Assembly (NCBI RefSeq): GCF_009183415.1
Contig: NZ_WEHU01000007.1
Span: 124,001 to 188,000 of the forward strand
DNA: 64,000 bases
Origin: Bacillus sp. B1-b2
GTDB taxonomy: Bacteria; Bacillota; Bacilli; Bacillales; Cytobacillaceae
Direction of reading: 5' to 3'
In this document: in pieces, positions 9,337 to 18,288 of the stretch
Layout: each line of letters opens with the position of its first letter
How positions within the stretch are numbered: the stretch's first letter is position 1
The notes under the pieces: model-generated
What the model was told of the DNA's origin: nothing
The model's database searches: none
Seen by the model: the letters and a program-made list of their open reading frames with translations, nothing else
Position numbers and translations under genes: made by a program

Positions 9337-10014
9337 ATGAATTTAATTTTAACTATTCTCTCTGCTTTAGGGTCTTTTATAGTAACCAATATCGATGATA
9401 TTTTTGTCTTGATGTTGCTGTTCTCTCAGGCAAGTTCACAAGCTAAAGCAAGTAATGGCCGAACGGTTAACATGCAGCCGAAGGGAAGTCGTATTTACCC
9501 TAAAGATATAGTCATTGGCCAATATCTTGGTTTTGCACTTTTAGTTTTAATTAGCCTTTTAGCTACATTTGGAGTAACACTCATTCCTGATCAGTGGGTA
9601 GGATTATTAGGACTAATCCCGATCTACCTAGGAGTTAAACTGTTTATAAAGGGTGAAGATGAAAATGAAGGTGCTATTCTTTCCAGTTTAAATAAATTTA
9701 ATAAGTTCTATTTAAGTGTAGCCTTTATCACCTTTGCTAATGGTGGAGATAATATTGGAATTTATGTTCCGTTCTTTTCTACTTTAAATAACAACCAACT
9801 GGTCATTACAGTTGTTACTTTCTTTATAATGGTTGCGGTCTGGTGTTTAATCGGATATCGTCTAGCAAGATTCAGATATGTTTCTGAAACACTTGAGAAA
9901 TACGGCCGATGGGTTATTCCAATTGTGTTTATAGGATTAGGCCTTTATATCATGGCAGAAAATAATATATTTTCTAACCTGTGGTCTCACTTCGTAAATT
10001 TTGAAAATAATTAA
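9337..10014 (+). CDS. cadD: CadD-family cadmium resistance transporter
   Basis: Integral membrane protein of the CadD family, reported to give cadmium resistance in staphylococci. About six hydrophobic segments are visible; NIDDIFVLMLLFSQA near the start and TFANGGDNIGIYVPFF in the middle carry the conserved acidic residues of this family. Start ATG has AAGGAG upstream. Diverges from resA; lspA follows 100 bp downstream. Confidence 0.88.
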   Translation: MNLILTILSALGSFIVTNIDDIFVLMLLFSQASSQAKASNGRTVNMQPKGSRIYPKDIVIGQYLGFALLVLISLLATFGVTLIPDQWVGLLGLIPIYLGVKLFIKGEDENEGAILSSLNKFNKFYLSVAFITFANGGDNIGIYVPFFSTLNNNQLVITVVTFFIMVAVWCLIGYRLARFRYVSETLEKYGRWVIPIVFIGLGLYIMAENNIFSNLWSHFVNFENN

Positions 10015-10123
10015 ATTCTCAATTAACCGTAATGACTTACGATCATTTTACTGATAAATCCCCTTTACTTTTAAAGTATTAAGTACAATTCTTTATAGAA
10101 AATAGAACTCCGAGGTGACGACT

Positions 10124-10570
10124 TTGTATTGGATCATTATTCTCACAGTAAGTATTGATCAATTATGTAAATATTTAGTTCGAAATTTTATGGACTACGG
10201 ACAATCCATTCCACTTATCAATGGTGTTTTTCAATTAACATCTCATCGTAATGCGGGTGCTGCCTGGGGAATTTTTTCGGGACAAAAAATATTCTTGATT
10301 AGTATTGCAATTATTGTTATTGTCTTTGGCCTTATTTATTCTCGTAAAGTCTCCGATAAGCTAACACGTATAGCCTTTGGATTTTTTATAGGAGGTGCAA
10401 TGGGAAACGTTGTAGATCGTTTAATTTTTGGGGAAGTAACAGATATGTTCGAAGTTACATTTATTAATTATCCAATTTTTAATACTGCGGATGTATTTTT
10501 AGTTAGTGGAGCTATTTTATTAATGATAAGTACTTATAGAGAATCTAAAACACAAAAAAATCTATCCTAG
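10124..10570 (+). CDS. lspA: lipoprotein signal peptidase (LspA) of metal cluster
   Basis: Aspartyl membrane peptidase that cleaves lipoprotein signal peptides. The family blocks are clear: HRNAGAAWGIF, GNVVDRLIFGEVTD and FNTADVFLV, with the catalytic aspartates in the last two; four membrane helices are expected. I choose TTG at 10124 (GAGGTG box) over the GTG at 10115. LspA copies are often found with cadmium/lead exporters, where a phosphatase or lipoprotein step may aid resistance; here it follows cadD. Confidence 0.9.
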   Translation: MYWIIILTVSIDQLCKYLVRNFMDYGQSIPLINGVFQLTSHRNAGAAWGIFSGQKIFLISIAIIVIVFGLIYSRKVSDKLTRIAFGFFIGGAMGNVVDRLIFGEVTDMFEVTFINYPIFNTADVFLVSGAILLMISTYRESKTQKNLS

Positions 10571-10752
10571 ATTATAGACACAAATCCATTTCTCATTCGA
10601 TTTTTAAAGAAATTGACAAAATAACTTTATTAATTAAACGATTATTTTATTATTGAAATGAAGTGTGTTTTTCTTTATATGAATATTCCGTAAAACTCTT
10701 CAGGAAAGAGCTTTTAAGTTTTTTTATCATCCTTTCGAAAGGAGGTGATAAA

Positions 10753-11023
10753 TTGTATTATTGATTGAAATCGGAACTACTGCGTTAGCACACAACAGTA
10801 ATAACAATAGCAATAATCACTCAATGTTCGATCGTACACACTACCATTTATGAAGGAAATGCAGCCAAATCTAACCGAACAAGAAATCAAAAATATGTAT
10901 GATTTGTGTCTCAGCGACCAGGGACAAGCCTTAAACGCTATGCTCAGTACGAAAAATAATGAGCAAAATGCAATGAAAGTTGAACTAAGTCATAGACAAT
11001 ACGTGATAACGACTGTGATATAG
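10753..11023 (+). pseudogene. frameshifted remnant of a small secreted protein gene
   Basis: One frame reads …IGTTALAHNSNNNSNNHSMF and stops; the adjacent frame goes on as PFMKEMQPNLTEQEIKNMYD… to a stop at 11021. The first half matches the GTAALAHSNN signal-peptide end of the intact gene at 12562. A GGAGGTGA box lies at 10741, but no in-frame start remains. It is thus a decayed paralogue of that exported Asn/His/Met-rich protein. Confidence 0.6.
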
Positions 11024-11134
11024 GGTGGTAATAAATAGCTATCGCCATTTCAGGAAAGATAAGCCCTATCACTGTGAAGGGCAGTGGTTGGTAAGCCTAT
11101 ATACCAACAATTACTAGTATTGGAGGAGATTTTG

Positions 11135-12067
11135 ATGAAAGTGGCTAATTCAATTGTAGAACTTATCGGGAATACTCCACTTGTTAAACTAAATCGCGTT
11201 GTAAATCCTGATCATGCAGATGTCTATTTAAAGCTTGAATATTTTAACCCAGGAAGTAGTGTAAAGGATCGTATTGCTATAGCCATGATTGAAGCAGCTG
11301 AAAAAGATGGAATCCTAAAGCCGGGAAGTACGATTGTTGAGCCAACTAGTGGAAATACAGGAATTGGGTTAGCAATGGTAGCTGCCGCAAAGGGATACAA
11401 AACGATTATCGTCATGCCAGAAACCATGAGTATGGAACGTCGAAATTTACTCCGTGCCTATGGTGCCGAGCTCGTTTTAACTCCTGGACCGGAAGGTATG
11501 GGGGGAGCAATTCGCAAAGCTCAAGAGTTATTGGAGGAAAATCCACAGTATTTTGTTCCTCAGCAGTTTAATAATCCAGCCAATCCAAAAATCCATCAAG
11601 AAACAACTGGACAAGAGCTTGTTGGTCAAGCTGAAGAAATTGGTGGAATTGATGCTTTTGTTTCTGGAATTGGTACAGGAGGTACGGTTACAGGTGCTGG
11701 TCAGGTCCTTAAGGAAAAGTTTCCAGCAATACATATTGTTGCCGTTGAGCCAGTAGCATCCCCAGTCCTTTCTGGCGGTAAGCCAGGACCTCATAAAATT
11801 CAAGGAATTGGAGCTGGATTCATACCGGAAATTTTAGATACTGAAATTTATGATGAGGTCATTACAGTAGAGAATGAGCAAGCTTTTGAAACTTCACGTC
11901 TGGTAGCAAAACAAGAAGGGATTCTTGGTGGGATTTCTTCAGGAGCTGCCATATATGCTGCCTTGAAAGTAGCTGAGAAGCTTGGTAAAGGAAAAAAAGT
12001 TGTTGCGATTATTCCAAGTAATGGAGAAAGATATTTAAGCACACCTCTTTATCAATTCGAAGGTTAA
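11135..12067 (+). CDS. cysK: cysteine synthase CysK
   Basis: PLP-dependent O-acetylserine sulfhydrylase making cysteine from O-acetylserine and sulfide. The PLP lysine lies in [10 protein letters not shown] (about residue 42), the phosphate-binding loops are [10 protein letters not shown] and [10 protein letters not shown], and the substrate loop is in the same order as in the family. Start ATG at 11135 follows TGGAGGA; the longer frame has no ribosome site. 310 residues, full length. In a metal cluster it may raise cysteine and thiol supply or sulfide use. A strong terminator follows. Confidence 0.94.
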   Translation: MKVANSIVELIGNTPLVKLNRVVNPDHADVYLKLEYFNPGSSVKDRIAIAMIEAAEKDGILKPGSTIVEPTSGNTGIGLAMVAAAKGYKTIIVMPETMSMERRNLLRAYGAELVLTPGPEGMGGAIRKAQELLEENPQYFVPQQFNNPANPKIHQETTGQELVGQAEEIGGIDAFVSGIGTGGTVTGAGQVLKEKFPAIHIVAVEPVASPVLSGGKPGPHKIQGIGAGFIPEILDTEIYDEVITVENEQAFETSRLVAKQEGILGGISSGAAIYAALKVAEKLGKGKKVVAIIPSNGERYLSTPLYQFEG

Positions 12068-12117
12068 AAATTCTATGGGTGTAACTTGTTAAGAGCTACA
12101 CCCATAGAATTTTTTTA
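12068..12117 (+). terminator. cysK terminator
   Basis: Perfect 16-bp stem (AAATTCTATGGGTGTA against TACACCCATAGAATTT) with a 13-base loop and a T-run, starting right after the cysK stop. Confidence 0.92.
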
Positions 12118-12146
12118 GTGAAAAAAAGGAGTAACCTGTTTATATA

Positions 12147-12371
12147 TTATGAAAGGCCTTTATACTTTCTTTCTAAATTACATAATCTCCTTTCAATATG
12201 ATGGATCTTTTCTAATATTTCCTTTTGCATCAACAATTGCTGATACATCATTTTCCTCATATCATCCATAAATTTTTTCTCAATTTCCCATTCCTTTTCC
12301 TCTTGTCCATTATTTTCTTCTAATCGATAAACATATGGATATTGATACCATTGATTAGGATAATAATACAT
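12147..12371 (-). CDS. small coiled-coil protein, unknown
   Basis: A 74-residue protein that starts MYYYPNQWYQYPYVY and then has a Glu/Lys/Met-rich stretch likely to form an α-helical coiled coil (KKFMDDMRKMMYQQLL…). Start ATG at 12371 follows AAAGGAGGG; upstream in-frame ATGs lack a site. Function unknown; it lies tail-to-tail with cysK and head-to-head with the secreted protein gene at 12562. Confidence 0.65.
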   Translation of the reverse strand: MYYYPNQWYQYPYVYRLEENNGQEEKEWEIEKKFMDDMRKMMYQQLLMQKEILEKIHHIERRLCNLERKYKGLS

Positions 12372-12561
12372 TTTTACCCTCCTTTTCATACGAGCGATCA
12401 ATCTAAAATATGTATATAGGTAAAACTCAGTGTTTGTTTAAAAAAGTTTATTTTACTTATAAAGAAAGCTTTATCATTTTTGAATTTTTGTAAAATTCAA
12501 TCTTCCCTTTTTTCGTATTTTATATATATGGGTATAATGAAGACAAAGGAGGGTGGAAGTA

Positions 12562-12855
12562 TTGAAAAAATTACTTACGTCTTTTGTAGCTATTGCTTTA
12601 TTTCTAGGTATTGGCACTGCTGCTCTTGCACATTCAAACAACACTCCTAGTCAAGGGAATGGGAATGGAAATTTGCAACAAATGATGGATTATTGTTCTG
12701 AAATGATGGATTCTTTCATGAATAATCATCAAAACAATATACCTAATGAAACCTCAACATCAAAGAATTTAAATACAGGACAGACAAATTCAAATAATAG
12801 TACCACGAATAACCACCAGAACCAAAACCATTCTATGTATGACGATTGTTGGTAG
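12562..12855 (+). CDS. small secreted Asn/His/Met-rich protein
   Basis: A signal peptide (KKLLTSFVAIALFLGIGTAALA, likely cleaved after ALA) is followed by ~75 residues rich in Asn, Gln, His and Met, ending MYDDCW. TTG at 12562 is preferred because AGGAGG lies 9 bases upstream. The composition suggests extracellular metal chelation, but no family is recognised. The decayed relative at 10753 shows that the gene was duplicated. Confidence 0.7.
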   Translation: MKKLLTSFVAIALFLGIGTAALAHSNNTPSQGNGNGNLQQMMDYCSEMMDSFMNNHQNNIPNETSTSKNLNTGQTNSNNSTTNNHQNQNHSMYDDCW

Positions 12856-12867
12856 AAAATAACAACA

Positions 12868-12910
12868 GAAAGAGCATGGGCTACAATAAATGTCCAAGCT
12901 CTTTCTTTTT
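12868..12910 (+). terminator. intrinsic terminator
   Basis: AGAAAGAGC/GCTCTTTCT stem followed by a T-run, shortly after the secreted-protein gene. Confidence 0.75.
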
Positions 12911-12988
12911 TTTATAAATAAAAAAACAGTTTCCTATATCCTTACACAATATTTACGTCTTTCATGCTAATTGTAGCTTTGAAATGTT

Positions 12989-13060
12989 AAAAGTTTGATA
13001 AAAATGGATTCTCATATCAATACTTAGTTCAATTTTTTATAAAAAAGTTTGATCATTTCG
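12989..13060. repeat. dispersed direct repeat, copy A
   Basis: AAAAGTTTGAT…AAAATGGATTCT… followed by TTTTTATAAAAAAGTTTGATCATTT; a similar block in the same orientation lies at 16812-16883, so the two bracket the CopZ fragment and the mer operon. Confidence 0.6.
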
Positions 13061-13081
13061 TTGAAGGTGAATTTTTATTTA

Positions 13082-13293
13082 GGTTAGTTCTTTGATATAG
13101 CCAATAACATTCCCTAAACAACAACTACCTTGAGGGTTGTTCACCTCACAACCACATCGGTTTCCTTTTATGTTTTCACGAATATGTTTTACTGGATTAG
13201 GAGTAAGTCCTTTTTCAATATATTGTTTAATTTTTTCTTTTGTCCAACCGAAACAATAGCAGACTGGAACAACGGAAGAATCATCTTTTTGAT
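13082..13293 (-). pseudogene. CopZ-like Fe-S protein gene, 5' part lost at a transposon end
   Basis: Minus-strand codons read …DDSSVVPVCYCFGWTK…, then NRCGCEVNNPQGSCCLGNV and a stop at 13080-13082. CYC, CGC and CC cysteines match the [2Fe-2S]/zinc-ribbon N-terminal family of CopZ-like metallochaperones. The frame loses homology exactly where a 38-bp Tn3-type inverted repeat begins (13294), and there is no start codon beyond. So the gene was cut by a transposon insertion and the rest is not in the window. Confidence 0.8.
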
Positions 13294-13331
13294 GGGGTAG
13301 CGTCAGGAAAATGCGGATTTACAACGATAAG
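13294..13331 (+). repeat. lone Tn1546-like 38-bp inverted repeat
   Basis: The sequence begins GGGGTAGCGTCAGGAAAATG and ends ACAACGATAAG: 38 bp with the GGGG tip and TAAG end of Tn3-family repeats. From memory it is nearly identical to the ends of Tn1546 (CGATAAG here where I recall CGCTAAG). Its tip points left into the CopZ-like gene, so the inside of the old element was to the right, the mer side. No partner end was found. Confidence 0.8.
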
Positions 13332-13345
13332 GAAATTACAATAAT

Positions 13346-13392
13346 AAAAAGCCCAATTTCTCAGTATTAAAATTGAGAATTTGGACTTTTTT
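13346..13392 (-). terminator. mer operon terminator
   Basis: Long imperfect hairpin (AAAAAGCCCAATTTCTCA against TGAGAATTTGGACTTTTT) downstream of merA. Related hairpins with the AAAAAGCCCAAT arm lie at 16644-16686 and 22925-22966. Confidence 0.75.
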
Positions 13393-13526
13393 CGTTACTC
13401 TAGAAAAGCGTCTGAGTGTGGAAGATCTTAGTATAAAAGAATCAATATTGAAGTAATGTTTCTTACTATACTAAAGCGACCCGTTAGTAGCAAAAGGTAA
13501 GGTAAAAAAGCTCCAAAAAAGAAGAT

Positions 13527-15167
13527 TTAACCAGCACAACAAGATAATTTTGAAACATCTTTATCAAACGTAAGGGCAGCTAATTTTAACCCTTCTGCCA
13601 TTGTTAAATATGGGGCAAGGGTTTCGCGAATATCATCTATGGTTAAACCGAATTTGACAGCTAATGTAGCTGCATAAATTACGTCTCCTGCATTTTCTGC
13701 CACCACATGAGCTCCCAAAACTTTCATTGTTTTCGAGTCTGCCACTAATTTAAACACGCCTGTTGTTTCCCGATTAACCAAGGCCCTCGGAACGGCATCT
13801 AACGGTAAAACGGATGTTTTAACCTCATAGCCTTTATCTTTTGCCTGTTGCTCCGTTAAACCAACGGTTGCAATTGCCGGGCCCGTAAACGTAACCCCTG
13901 GAACCACTTCTAAATTTAGCTTTTTGTTCAGTCCTCCGATAGCATTTCCTGCTGCCACTCCACCCTGATAGGCTGCCACATACACGAATTGGGGACCTAG
14001 CGTGACATCTCCTGCGGCATAAATACGAGTATTTGTTGTTCTTGAATAATCATCTATTATGATTTCACCACGAGAACCTATTTCCACGCCTGCTGCCTGT
14101 AAGTTTAAAGTAGCCGTGTTTGGTGTTCTGCCTGTCGCAACTAGCAATTGATCTGCTTCAATGATACGCTTCTTGCCATTAACTTCTACAAGAACCTTTT
14201 TTATGTCTCCATTTTTTTCGATTCGTTCATAGGTTGCTCCTTTTACAAGATTTATTCCTTGTTCGACTAGAGATTTTTCAACTGATTCTGAAATCTCTGG
14301 ATCATATTCTTTTAAGAGGCGTTCACTTCGTTGCATTAACGTAACTTCTGAGCCGAGATTATGAAATAGTTGTCCTAATTCCATGCCAATATAACCAGAA
14401 CCAATAACCACAAGACGTTTTGGTACCTTCTTTAATTCAAGTAAAGACGTGCTAGTTAAATAATCTACCTCATTAAGCCCAGGAATGTTTGGTTTAGCTG
14501 GTGAAGCACCTGTCGCGATTAAGAATCGTTTAGCCGATATAAGTGCTCCGTTCACTTCAACAGTTTTTTCATCTACGAATTTTGCTTCACCTTCTATTAA
14601 TTCGAAACCATAGTCATCAATTAAATCAACATATTTAGAGTTTCTAAGCTCTGTTACCAACTCATTTTTTTGTTTAATCAATGGCGCCAAATCAACTTCA
14701 CCGGCTGATGTATGCAATCCTACAAACGGATTGTTTTTTGCTAAATGATTAATTTCGCCAGCACGTAACAAGGTCTTTGAAGGAACACAACCAATATTTA
14801 CACATGTTCCACCAATTGTTCCACGCTCAATCATCGCCACTTTTGCTCCATATTTCACGGCTTCAATGGCTGATGAAAAGGCAGCTCCGCCGGAACCAAT
14901 GATGATGTAATCATAGTCACCTTCATCACCTAACTGTACCATTTCTTGCAATTGTATTTCTTCAACTTCTCCTGGTTGATATTTAGCTTCAGCAATCACT
15001 TTCTTCGCTGTTTCAACTTCTACGTCATTTGGAAGTTCAAATACAGCTTCCCCACGGCGAAAATCCACTTCAATCCCGTTTGCTCCCATGTTTTCAAGAG
15101 CAACAGCAACATGCTCTTCGCAACCCGTACAGGTCATTCCTTGAACGTTTACTCGATATTTTTTCAT
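13527..15167 (-). CDS. merA: mercuric reductase MerA
   Basis: Flavoprotein reducing Hg(II) to volatile Hg(0) with NADPH. An N-terminal HMA domain ([10 protein letters not shown], about residues 10-19) is followed by the FAD site [10 protein letters not shown], the redox pair [13 protein letters not shown], the nucleotide site [12 protein letters not shown] and the C-terminal vicinal pair LSCCAG that hands Hg to the active site. 546 residues with a single HMA domain. Last gene of the mer operon merR-merE-merT-merP-like-merA; a GGAGGG box precedes the ATG. Confidence 0.97.
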   Translation of the reverse strand: MKKYRVNVQGMTCTGCEEHVAVALENMGANGIEVDFRRGEAVFELPNDVEVETAKKVIAEAKYQPGEVEEIQLQEMVQLGDEGDYDYIIIGSGGAAFSSAIEAVKYGAKVAMIERGTIGGTCVNIGCVPSKTLLRAGEINHLAKNNPFVGLHTSAGEVDLAPLIKQKNELVTELRNSKYVDLIDDYGFELIEGEAKFVDEKTVEVNGALISAKRFLIATGASPAKPNIPGLNEVDYLTSTSLLELKKVPKRLVVIGSGYIGMELGQLFHNLGSEVTLMQRSERLLKEYDPEISESVEKSLVEQGINLVKGATYERIEKNGDIKKVLVEVNGKKRIIEADQLLVATGRTPNTATLNLQAAGVEIGSRGEIIIDDYSRTTNTRIYAAGDVTLGPQFVYVAAYQGGVAAGNAIGGLNKKLNLEVVPGVTFTGPAIATVGLTEQQAKDKGYEVKTSVLPLDAVPRALVNRETTGVFKLVADSKTMKVLGAHVVAENAGDVIYAATLAVKFGLTIDDIRETLAPYLTMAEGLKLAALTFDKDVSKLSCCAG

Positions 15168-15182
15168 GTTAAAGCCCTCCTT

Positions 15183-15520
15183 TTACTCGACTCCAAGCCC
15201 TAAATCCGACACTGCCAACTTAATTGATTTTAAATCCGTTTTCTTATCATCATAAGATACTGTTACTTTCCCCTTACTTCCACTGACTTTAATGGCTGTT
15301 TTGCCAACACCATTCACTTGTTTCAAAACATCTTTGACAACTGAAGGCGGACAACAATCCATCCCCAAAACCGTAAATGTCCCTGTTTTAGTTTTTTCAA
15401 TGGTAGCTTTTACATGCTCCTTAGCATCTATAGTATTTTGTGCTTCTTTTTCGTTACTACACGCACTAACCACTAACAGAAGGGATAATTAATCCTAATT
15501 AAGTGTACTCTCATATAAAC
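15183..15520 (-). pseudogene. merP: MerP-like lipoprotein with frameshifted signal peptide
   Basis: The body is an HMA-fold protein with VLGMDCCPPSVV as its metal loop, preceded by LSLLLVVSACSN, a lipobox. A GAGGTG box and ATG (15520) precede it, but that frame (MRVHLIRINY…) stops after 13 codons. One inserted base between about 15492 and 15515 would join it to the lipobox frame. So either a real one-base deletion disabled the signal peptide or the read has an error. The only in-frame start left is a GTG at 15473 without a site. If intact it would carry Hg(II) outside the membrane for MerT/MerE. Confidence 0.65.
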
Positions 15521-15529
15521 ACCTCATTT

Positions 15530-15832
15530 TTATAATCCACCTTCAACTAGAAATAAAAAAAGAAACATACAAAAAACGAAAAATGTCGTGATCCATAAGC
15601 CGATGATAGAACTTTTTCTTTTTCCCTTTCTTCCATAAACCATGTAAAAGGAGTAAGCAAGAAGGATAATCGTTACGATGCTAAACAATAATCGATATTT
15701 CAATGAGTAGAAGGCTAATGCTCCGGCAAAACCGGTTAATCCCAGGGGGATAAAAATCAACGGGCCCAGGCAGCATCCAGCCATAACAAAAGCCGAAAAG
15801 ATGGTAGCTAATTGCGACACTCTTTCCTTCAT
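15530..15832 (-). CDS. merT: mercuric ion transporter MerT
   Basis: 100-residue membrane protein importing Hg(II) for MerA. About three helices; the vicinal cysteine pair FVMAGCCLGPL lies in the first helix (about residues 16-26), as in MerT. It overlaps the upstream merE-like gene by four bases (translational coupling). Confidence 0.88.
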   Translation of the reverse strand: MKERVSQLATIFSAFVMAGCCLGPLIFIPLGLTGFAGALAFYSLKYRLLFSIVTIILLAYSFYMVYGRKGKRKSSIIGLWITTFFVFCMFLFLFLVEGGL

Positions 15833-16089
15833 GCTTTAAACCTCTCCATGCTACAACAATCATGTGTCGTTGTGCTTTCTTTCTTTGTTTCTGGATTAAG
15901 TTTCCTCCAACCCATAAAAAGAGCAAAAACGAACAACAGACCCATCATGATGAAAATAATATCTTTATATTCCGTGAAGTATGATGCCAATGCTGTTCCT
16001 GCAAACAACGGAAGCAGTAAAACCAGATGGCATGGGCATGTGATTAGAGCGACAAGAAACCAACCTGTGCTTTTTATTGTATTTTTCAT
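15829..16089 (-). CDS. merE: MerE-like mercury transporter
   Basis: 86-residue protein with two membrane helices and the motif ALITCPCHLVLLLPL, typical of MerE (broad mercury transport); the C-terminal tail adds HDCC. Lies between merR and merT, with the start of merT overlapping its stop. Confidence 0.8.
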   Translation of the reverse strand: MKNTIKSTGWFLVALITCPCHLVLLLPLFAGTALASYFTEYKDIIFIMMGLLFVFALFMGWRKLNPETKKESTTTHDCCSMERFKA

Positions 16090-16102
16090 CCTGTTTCACC
16101 TC

Positions 16103-16501
16103 TTATTTCTTCATCAGTGTTTCAATAATAGGGCATTCGTAAATATCTTTGTTTTCGGGACATCTTTCTTTAAGATCCACCAGTATTCGTTCAATTCTCT
16201 TAAGATCTTCAATTTTACGCTGGATGTCCTCTATCTTAAGAACAGTGAAATCATACATATCACGGCATTTGGTTTCGTCGCGATCGACGACCCCTAGCAA
16301 TTTATCAATTTCGTTTAAGGTAAATCCCAGTTCCTGCATCCGTTTGATAAAATTCAACCGATCGACGGTTGGTTCTGAATACATTCGGTACCCTTTTTCG
16401 GTACGATCAGGCTCTGGAACTAATCCTAAACGTTCATAATATCGTATGGTCTCCTTGTTAACGCTACACTTTTCAGCCAGTTCTCCAATACGAAATTGCA
16501 T
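16103..16501 (-). CDS. merR: mercury-responsive regulator MerR
   Basis: MerR-family activator/repressor (132 residues). The DNA-binding N-terminus is [22 protein letters not shown]; the three Hg(II) ligand cysteines are in [17 protein letters not shown] and YECPII, arranged as in Bacillus and Tn501 MerR. It is the first gene of the operon that it controls, as in other Bacillus mer operons, and its promoter directly precedes it. Confidence 0.95.
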   Translation of the reverse strand: MQFRIGELAEKCSVNKETIRYYERLGLVPEPDRTEKGYRMYSEPTVDRLNFIKRMQELGFTLNEIDKLLGVVDRDETKCRDMYDFTVLKIEDIQRKIEDLKRIERILVDLKERCPENKDIYECPIIETLMKK

Positions 16502-16519
16502 TTATCTCACCTCATATAA

Positions 16520-16551
16520 AGTATAAACCCTGTACCATGGTATAGGGTCAA
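16520..16551 (-). promoter_or_regulatory. mer promoter and operator
   Basis: On the minus strand TTGACC (16551-16546), a long 20-bp spacer and TATACT (16525-16520) form a promoter. The spacer holds the dyad ACCCTGTACCATGGTATAGGGT (16527-16548 on the plus strand). The over-long spacer with a dyad is the hallmark of MerR-type DNA-twist activation. Confidence 0.93.
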
Positions 16552-16643
16552 GAATAGTATTATTTATATTTTATCGATTAACTGTGACTTTAAGAGATAA
16601 ATTGCACGTTTTTTAAACGCGATTTTGCACTATAAGTAAATAT

Positions 16644-16686
16644 AAAAAGCCCAATGTCCCAATAAATTGAGAAATTAGGCTTTTTT
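16644..16686. terminator. hairpin, second AAAAAGCCCAAT copy
   Basis: AAAAAGCCCAAT…ATTAGGCTTTTTT stem-loop, related to that at 13346. It is followed by AAAGCG(T)CC…TGTGGAAG…ATCTT (16700-16725), which also has a twin at 13408-13432. Confidence 0.6.
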
Positions 16687-16811
16687 CGTTGCTTCATTAA
16701 AGCGTCCGTTTGTGGAAGTATCTTGTTTAAGTGTTGCTTTGAAATAAAGTTTGATCAAAAATACCTCGCAAACCCATATTTTACGATAAATAAAAAGAAT
16801 CCATTTTTGAA

Positions 16812-16883
16812 AAAAGTTTGATCAAAATGGATTCTTATCCAGCAGATTTAAGTTTGGTTTTTATAAAAAAGTTTGATCATTTT
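16812..16883. repeat. dispersed direct repeat, copy B
   Basis: Partner of 12989-13060: AAAAGTTTGATCAAAATGGATTCT…GGTTTTTATAAAAAAGTTTGATCATTTT. The first part also pairs with AAGAATCCATTTT (16796-16808), so it may act as a terminator after the arsenite exporter gene. The stretch 16884-17009 shows no gene. Confidence 0.6.
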
Positions 16884-17009
16884 CTACCTATGTTGCTCTA
16901 CAATCGCGCATGATTGTTGTAGATCACTAAAGCTTCTATTAACTGGTTTAGTAAAAGAAGAAACTATTGATATATTCATTTCCCTCTCTCAATCAAACAT
17001 TAATATTAC

Positions 17010-18011
17010 TTAAAGTCCCTCTTTGTAATCAGTATGATCTTTCAGTATCAATTTAGGTATAGCCTTGATATAGAATAATTCTCCGATCAACTCCACAATG
17101 GTCTGTGTAACAATCACAGCTGCAGCTAACGTTGCCCAAGAATCGGGTAAAGCTAATGCTAAAGGAAGAACTACAAGGGAGTTCCTTGTTCCAGTACTAA
17201 AGATTAATGCTCTTCCTGCACCTATATCTAATTTGAACACAAATGCGATAAAACGCGATATAAATGGTGTAATGATTAAAAACAAAATATATATCGGAAT
17301 CACACGCACAATAATTTCGAAATCACTGTATACCTTACCAATTTGGGAAGTCACTACCACAATTAATACTAAAGCCATAAATGGTACGGGGAACCACGTT
17401 GTAATATCTAATACCTTCTCACCTAGTGCTGTCTTTTTAGCCCACAATTGAGTAATGATCGCTAATATTAAAGGCGTAACTATTAGTAATAAAAAAGCTT
17501 CTAGGAATGGCTCTATATGAACAACTCCTCCCATTTCTTCACCTATAAATAGCCATAAATACAATGGAAGTAATATCATTTGTACTACAAACAAAATAGG
17601 CGTGGAAGCTAACATTAATTTCTCATTTCCCTTTCCAAGTTGAGTAAAGACTATTACGTAGTCAATACATGGCGTAAGTAAAACCAAACAAACGCCTAAT
17701 AAAATTGGTGGAGATTGTGGAAATATCATTGTTAATATCCAAACAATTATAGGCACAGCTATAAAATTTCCAATTAGTAATGCCGCCATGAATCTGAGAT
17801 TTGAAATTGCCTCACGTAGTTTTAAGAATGGAATTTGTGCAAACATTCCATACATGAGAATGGCTATGAGTGGCGAAATAGCCCAATCTAAGCCTTTTCC
17901 TAAATCCTCGTTTGAGATACCTAGAATCCCTCCAAACAGAAGCGATATACCATAGATCCAAATTTGTTGATTTTCTAACTTTTCTCTAGTAATATTCACT
18001 TTTAAAATCAT
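17010..18011 (-). CDS. acr3: arsenite efflux permease, ACR3/BASS type
   Basis: Ten-helix membrane protein of the bile acid:sodium symporter/ACR3 superfamily, here probably exporting As(III). The conserved cysteine region is CLVLLTPCIDYVIVFTQLG (about residues 108-126); IFSTGTRNSLVVLPLALAL near the C-terminus is the second half-motif. 333 residues. Unlike typical ars clusters, no arsR or arsC lies beside it. A Cys-rich mini-ORF and lpd lie upstream on the same strand. Confidence 0.82.
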   Translation of the reverse strand: MILKVNITREKLENQQIWIYGISLLFGGILGISNEDLGKGLDWAISPLIAILMYGMFAQIPFLKLREAISNLRFMAALLIGNFIAVPIIVWILTMIFPQSPPILLGVCLVLLTPCIDYVIVFTQLGKGNEKLMLASTPILFVVQMILLPLYLWLFIGEEMGGVVHIEPFLEAFLLLIVTPLILAIITQLWAKKTALGEKVLDITTWFPVPFMALVLIVVVTSQIGKVYSDFEIIVRVIPIYILFLIITPFISRFIAFVFKLDIGAGRALIFSTGTRNSLVVLPLALALPDSWATLAAAVIVTQTIVELIGELFYIKAIPKLILKDHTDYKEGL

Positions 18012-18097
18012 CCTTTATTAATACTATCTTTTCGAATTGTTTCTCAGTTAAGTAAGCTTTTATCTTTTTCAAAATACCTTCATTCTTCTATCACGTT

Positions 18098-18190
18098 TTA
18101 ACAACAAGTGCCATTTGAATGAACCTTTGTGAAACATTCCGACCAAGTAAGACATTCACACTTCAATCCATTCTTTAATACATCCAACAT
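18098..18190 (-). CDS. possible 30-residue Cys-rich peptide upstream of the arsenite exporter
   Basis: ATG at 18190 opens MLDVLKNGLKCECLTWSECF and ends SNGTCC: five cysteines in the last 20 residues (CEC, C, CC). GGAAA lies ~8 bases upstream, so a ribosome site is weak. It sits 86 bp before the arsenite exporter and on its strand. A thiol-rich peptide here could bind As(III). Short, so real coding is uncertain. Confidence 0.35.
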   Translation of the reverse strand: MLDVLKNGLKCECLTWSECFTKVHSNGTCC

Positions 18191-18288
18191 TAATGATTTC
18201 CATTAATCGTCACTCCAAAATAAATAATTCGACCTGCACGTATGATTGTGCAGGCCTAGTTAAATTAAATATGCTCTAACTGTTCGAA

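Noticed and set aside
15681-15926. 81-residue minus-strand ORF over merT/merE
   Set aside because: Wrong frame of two well-supported mer genes.
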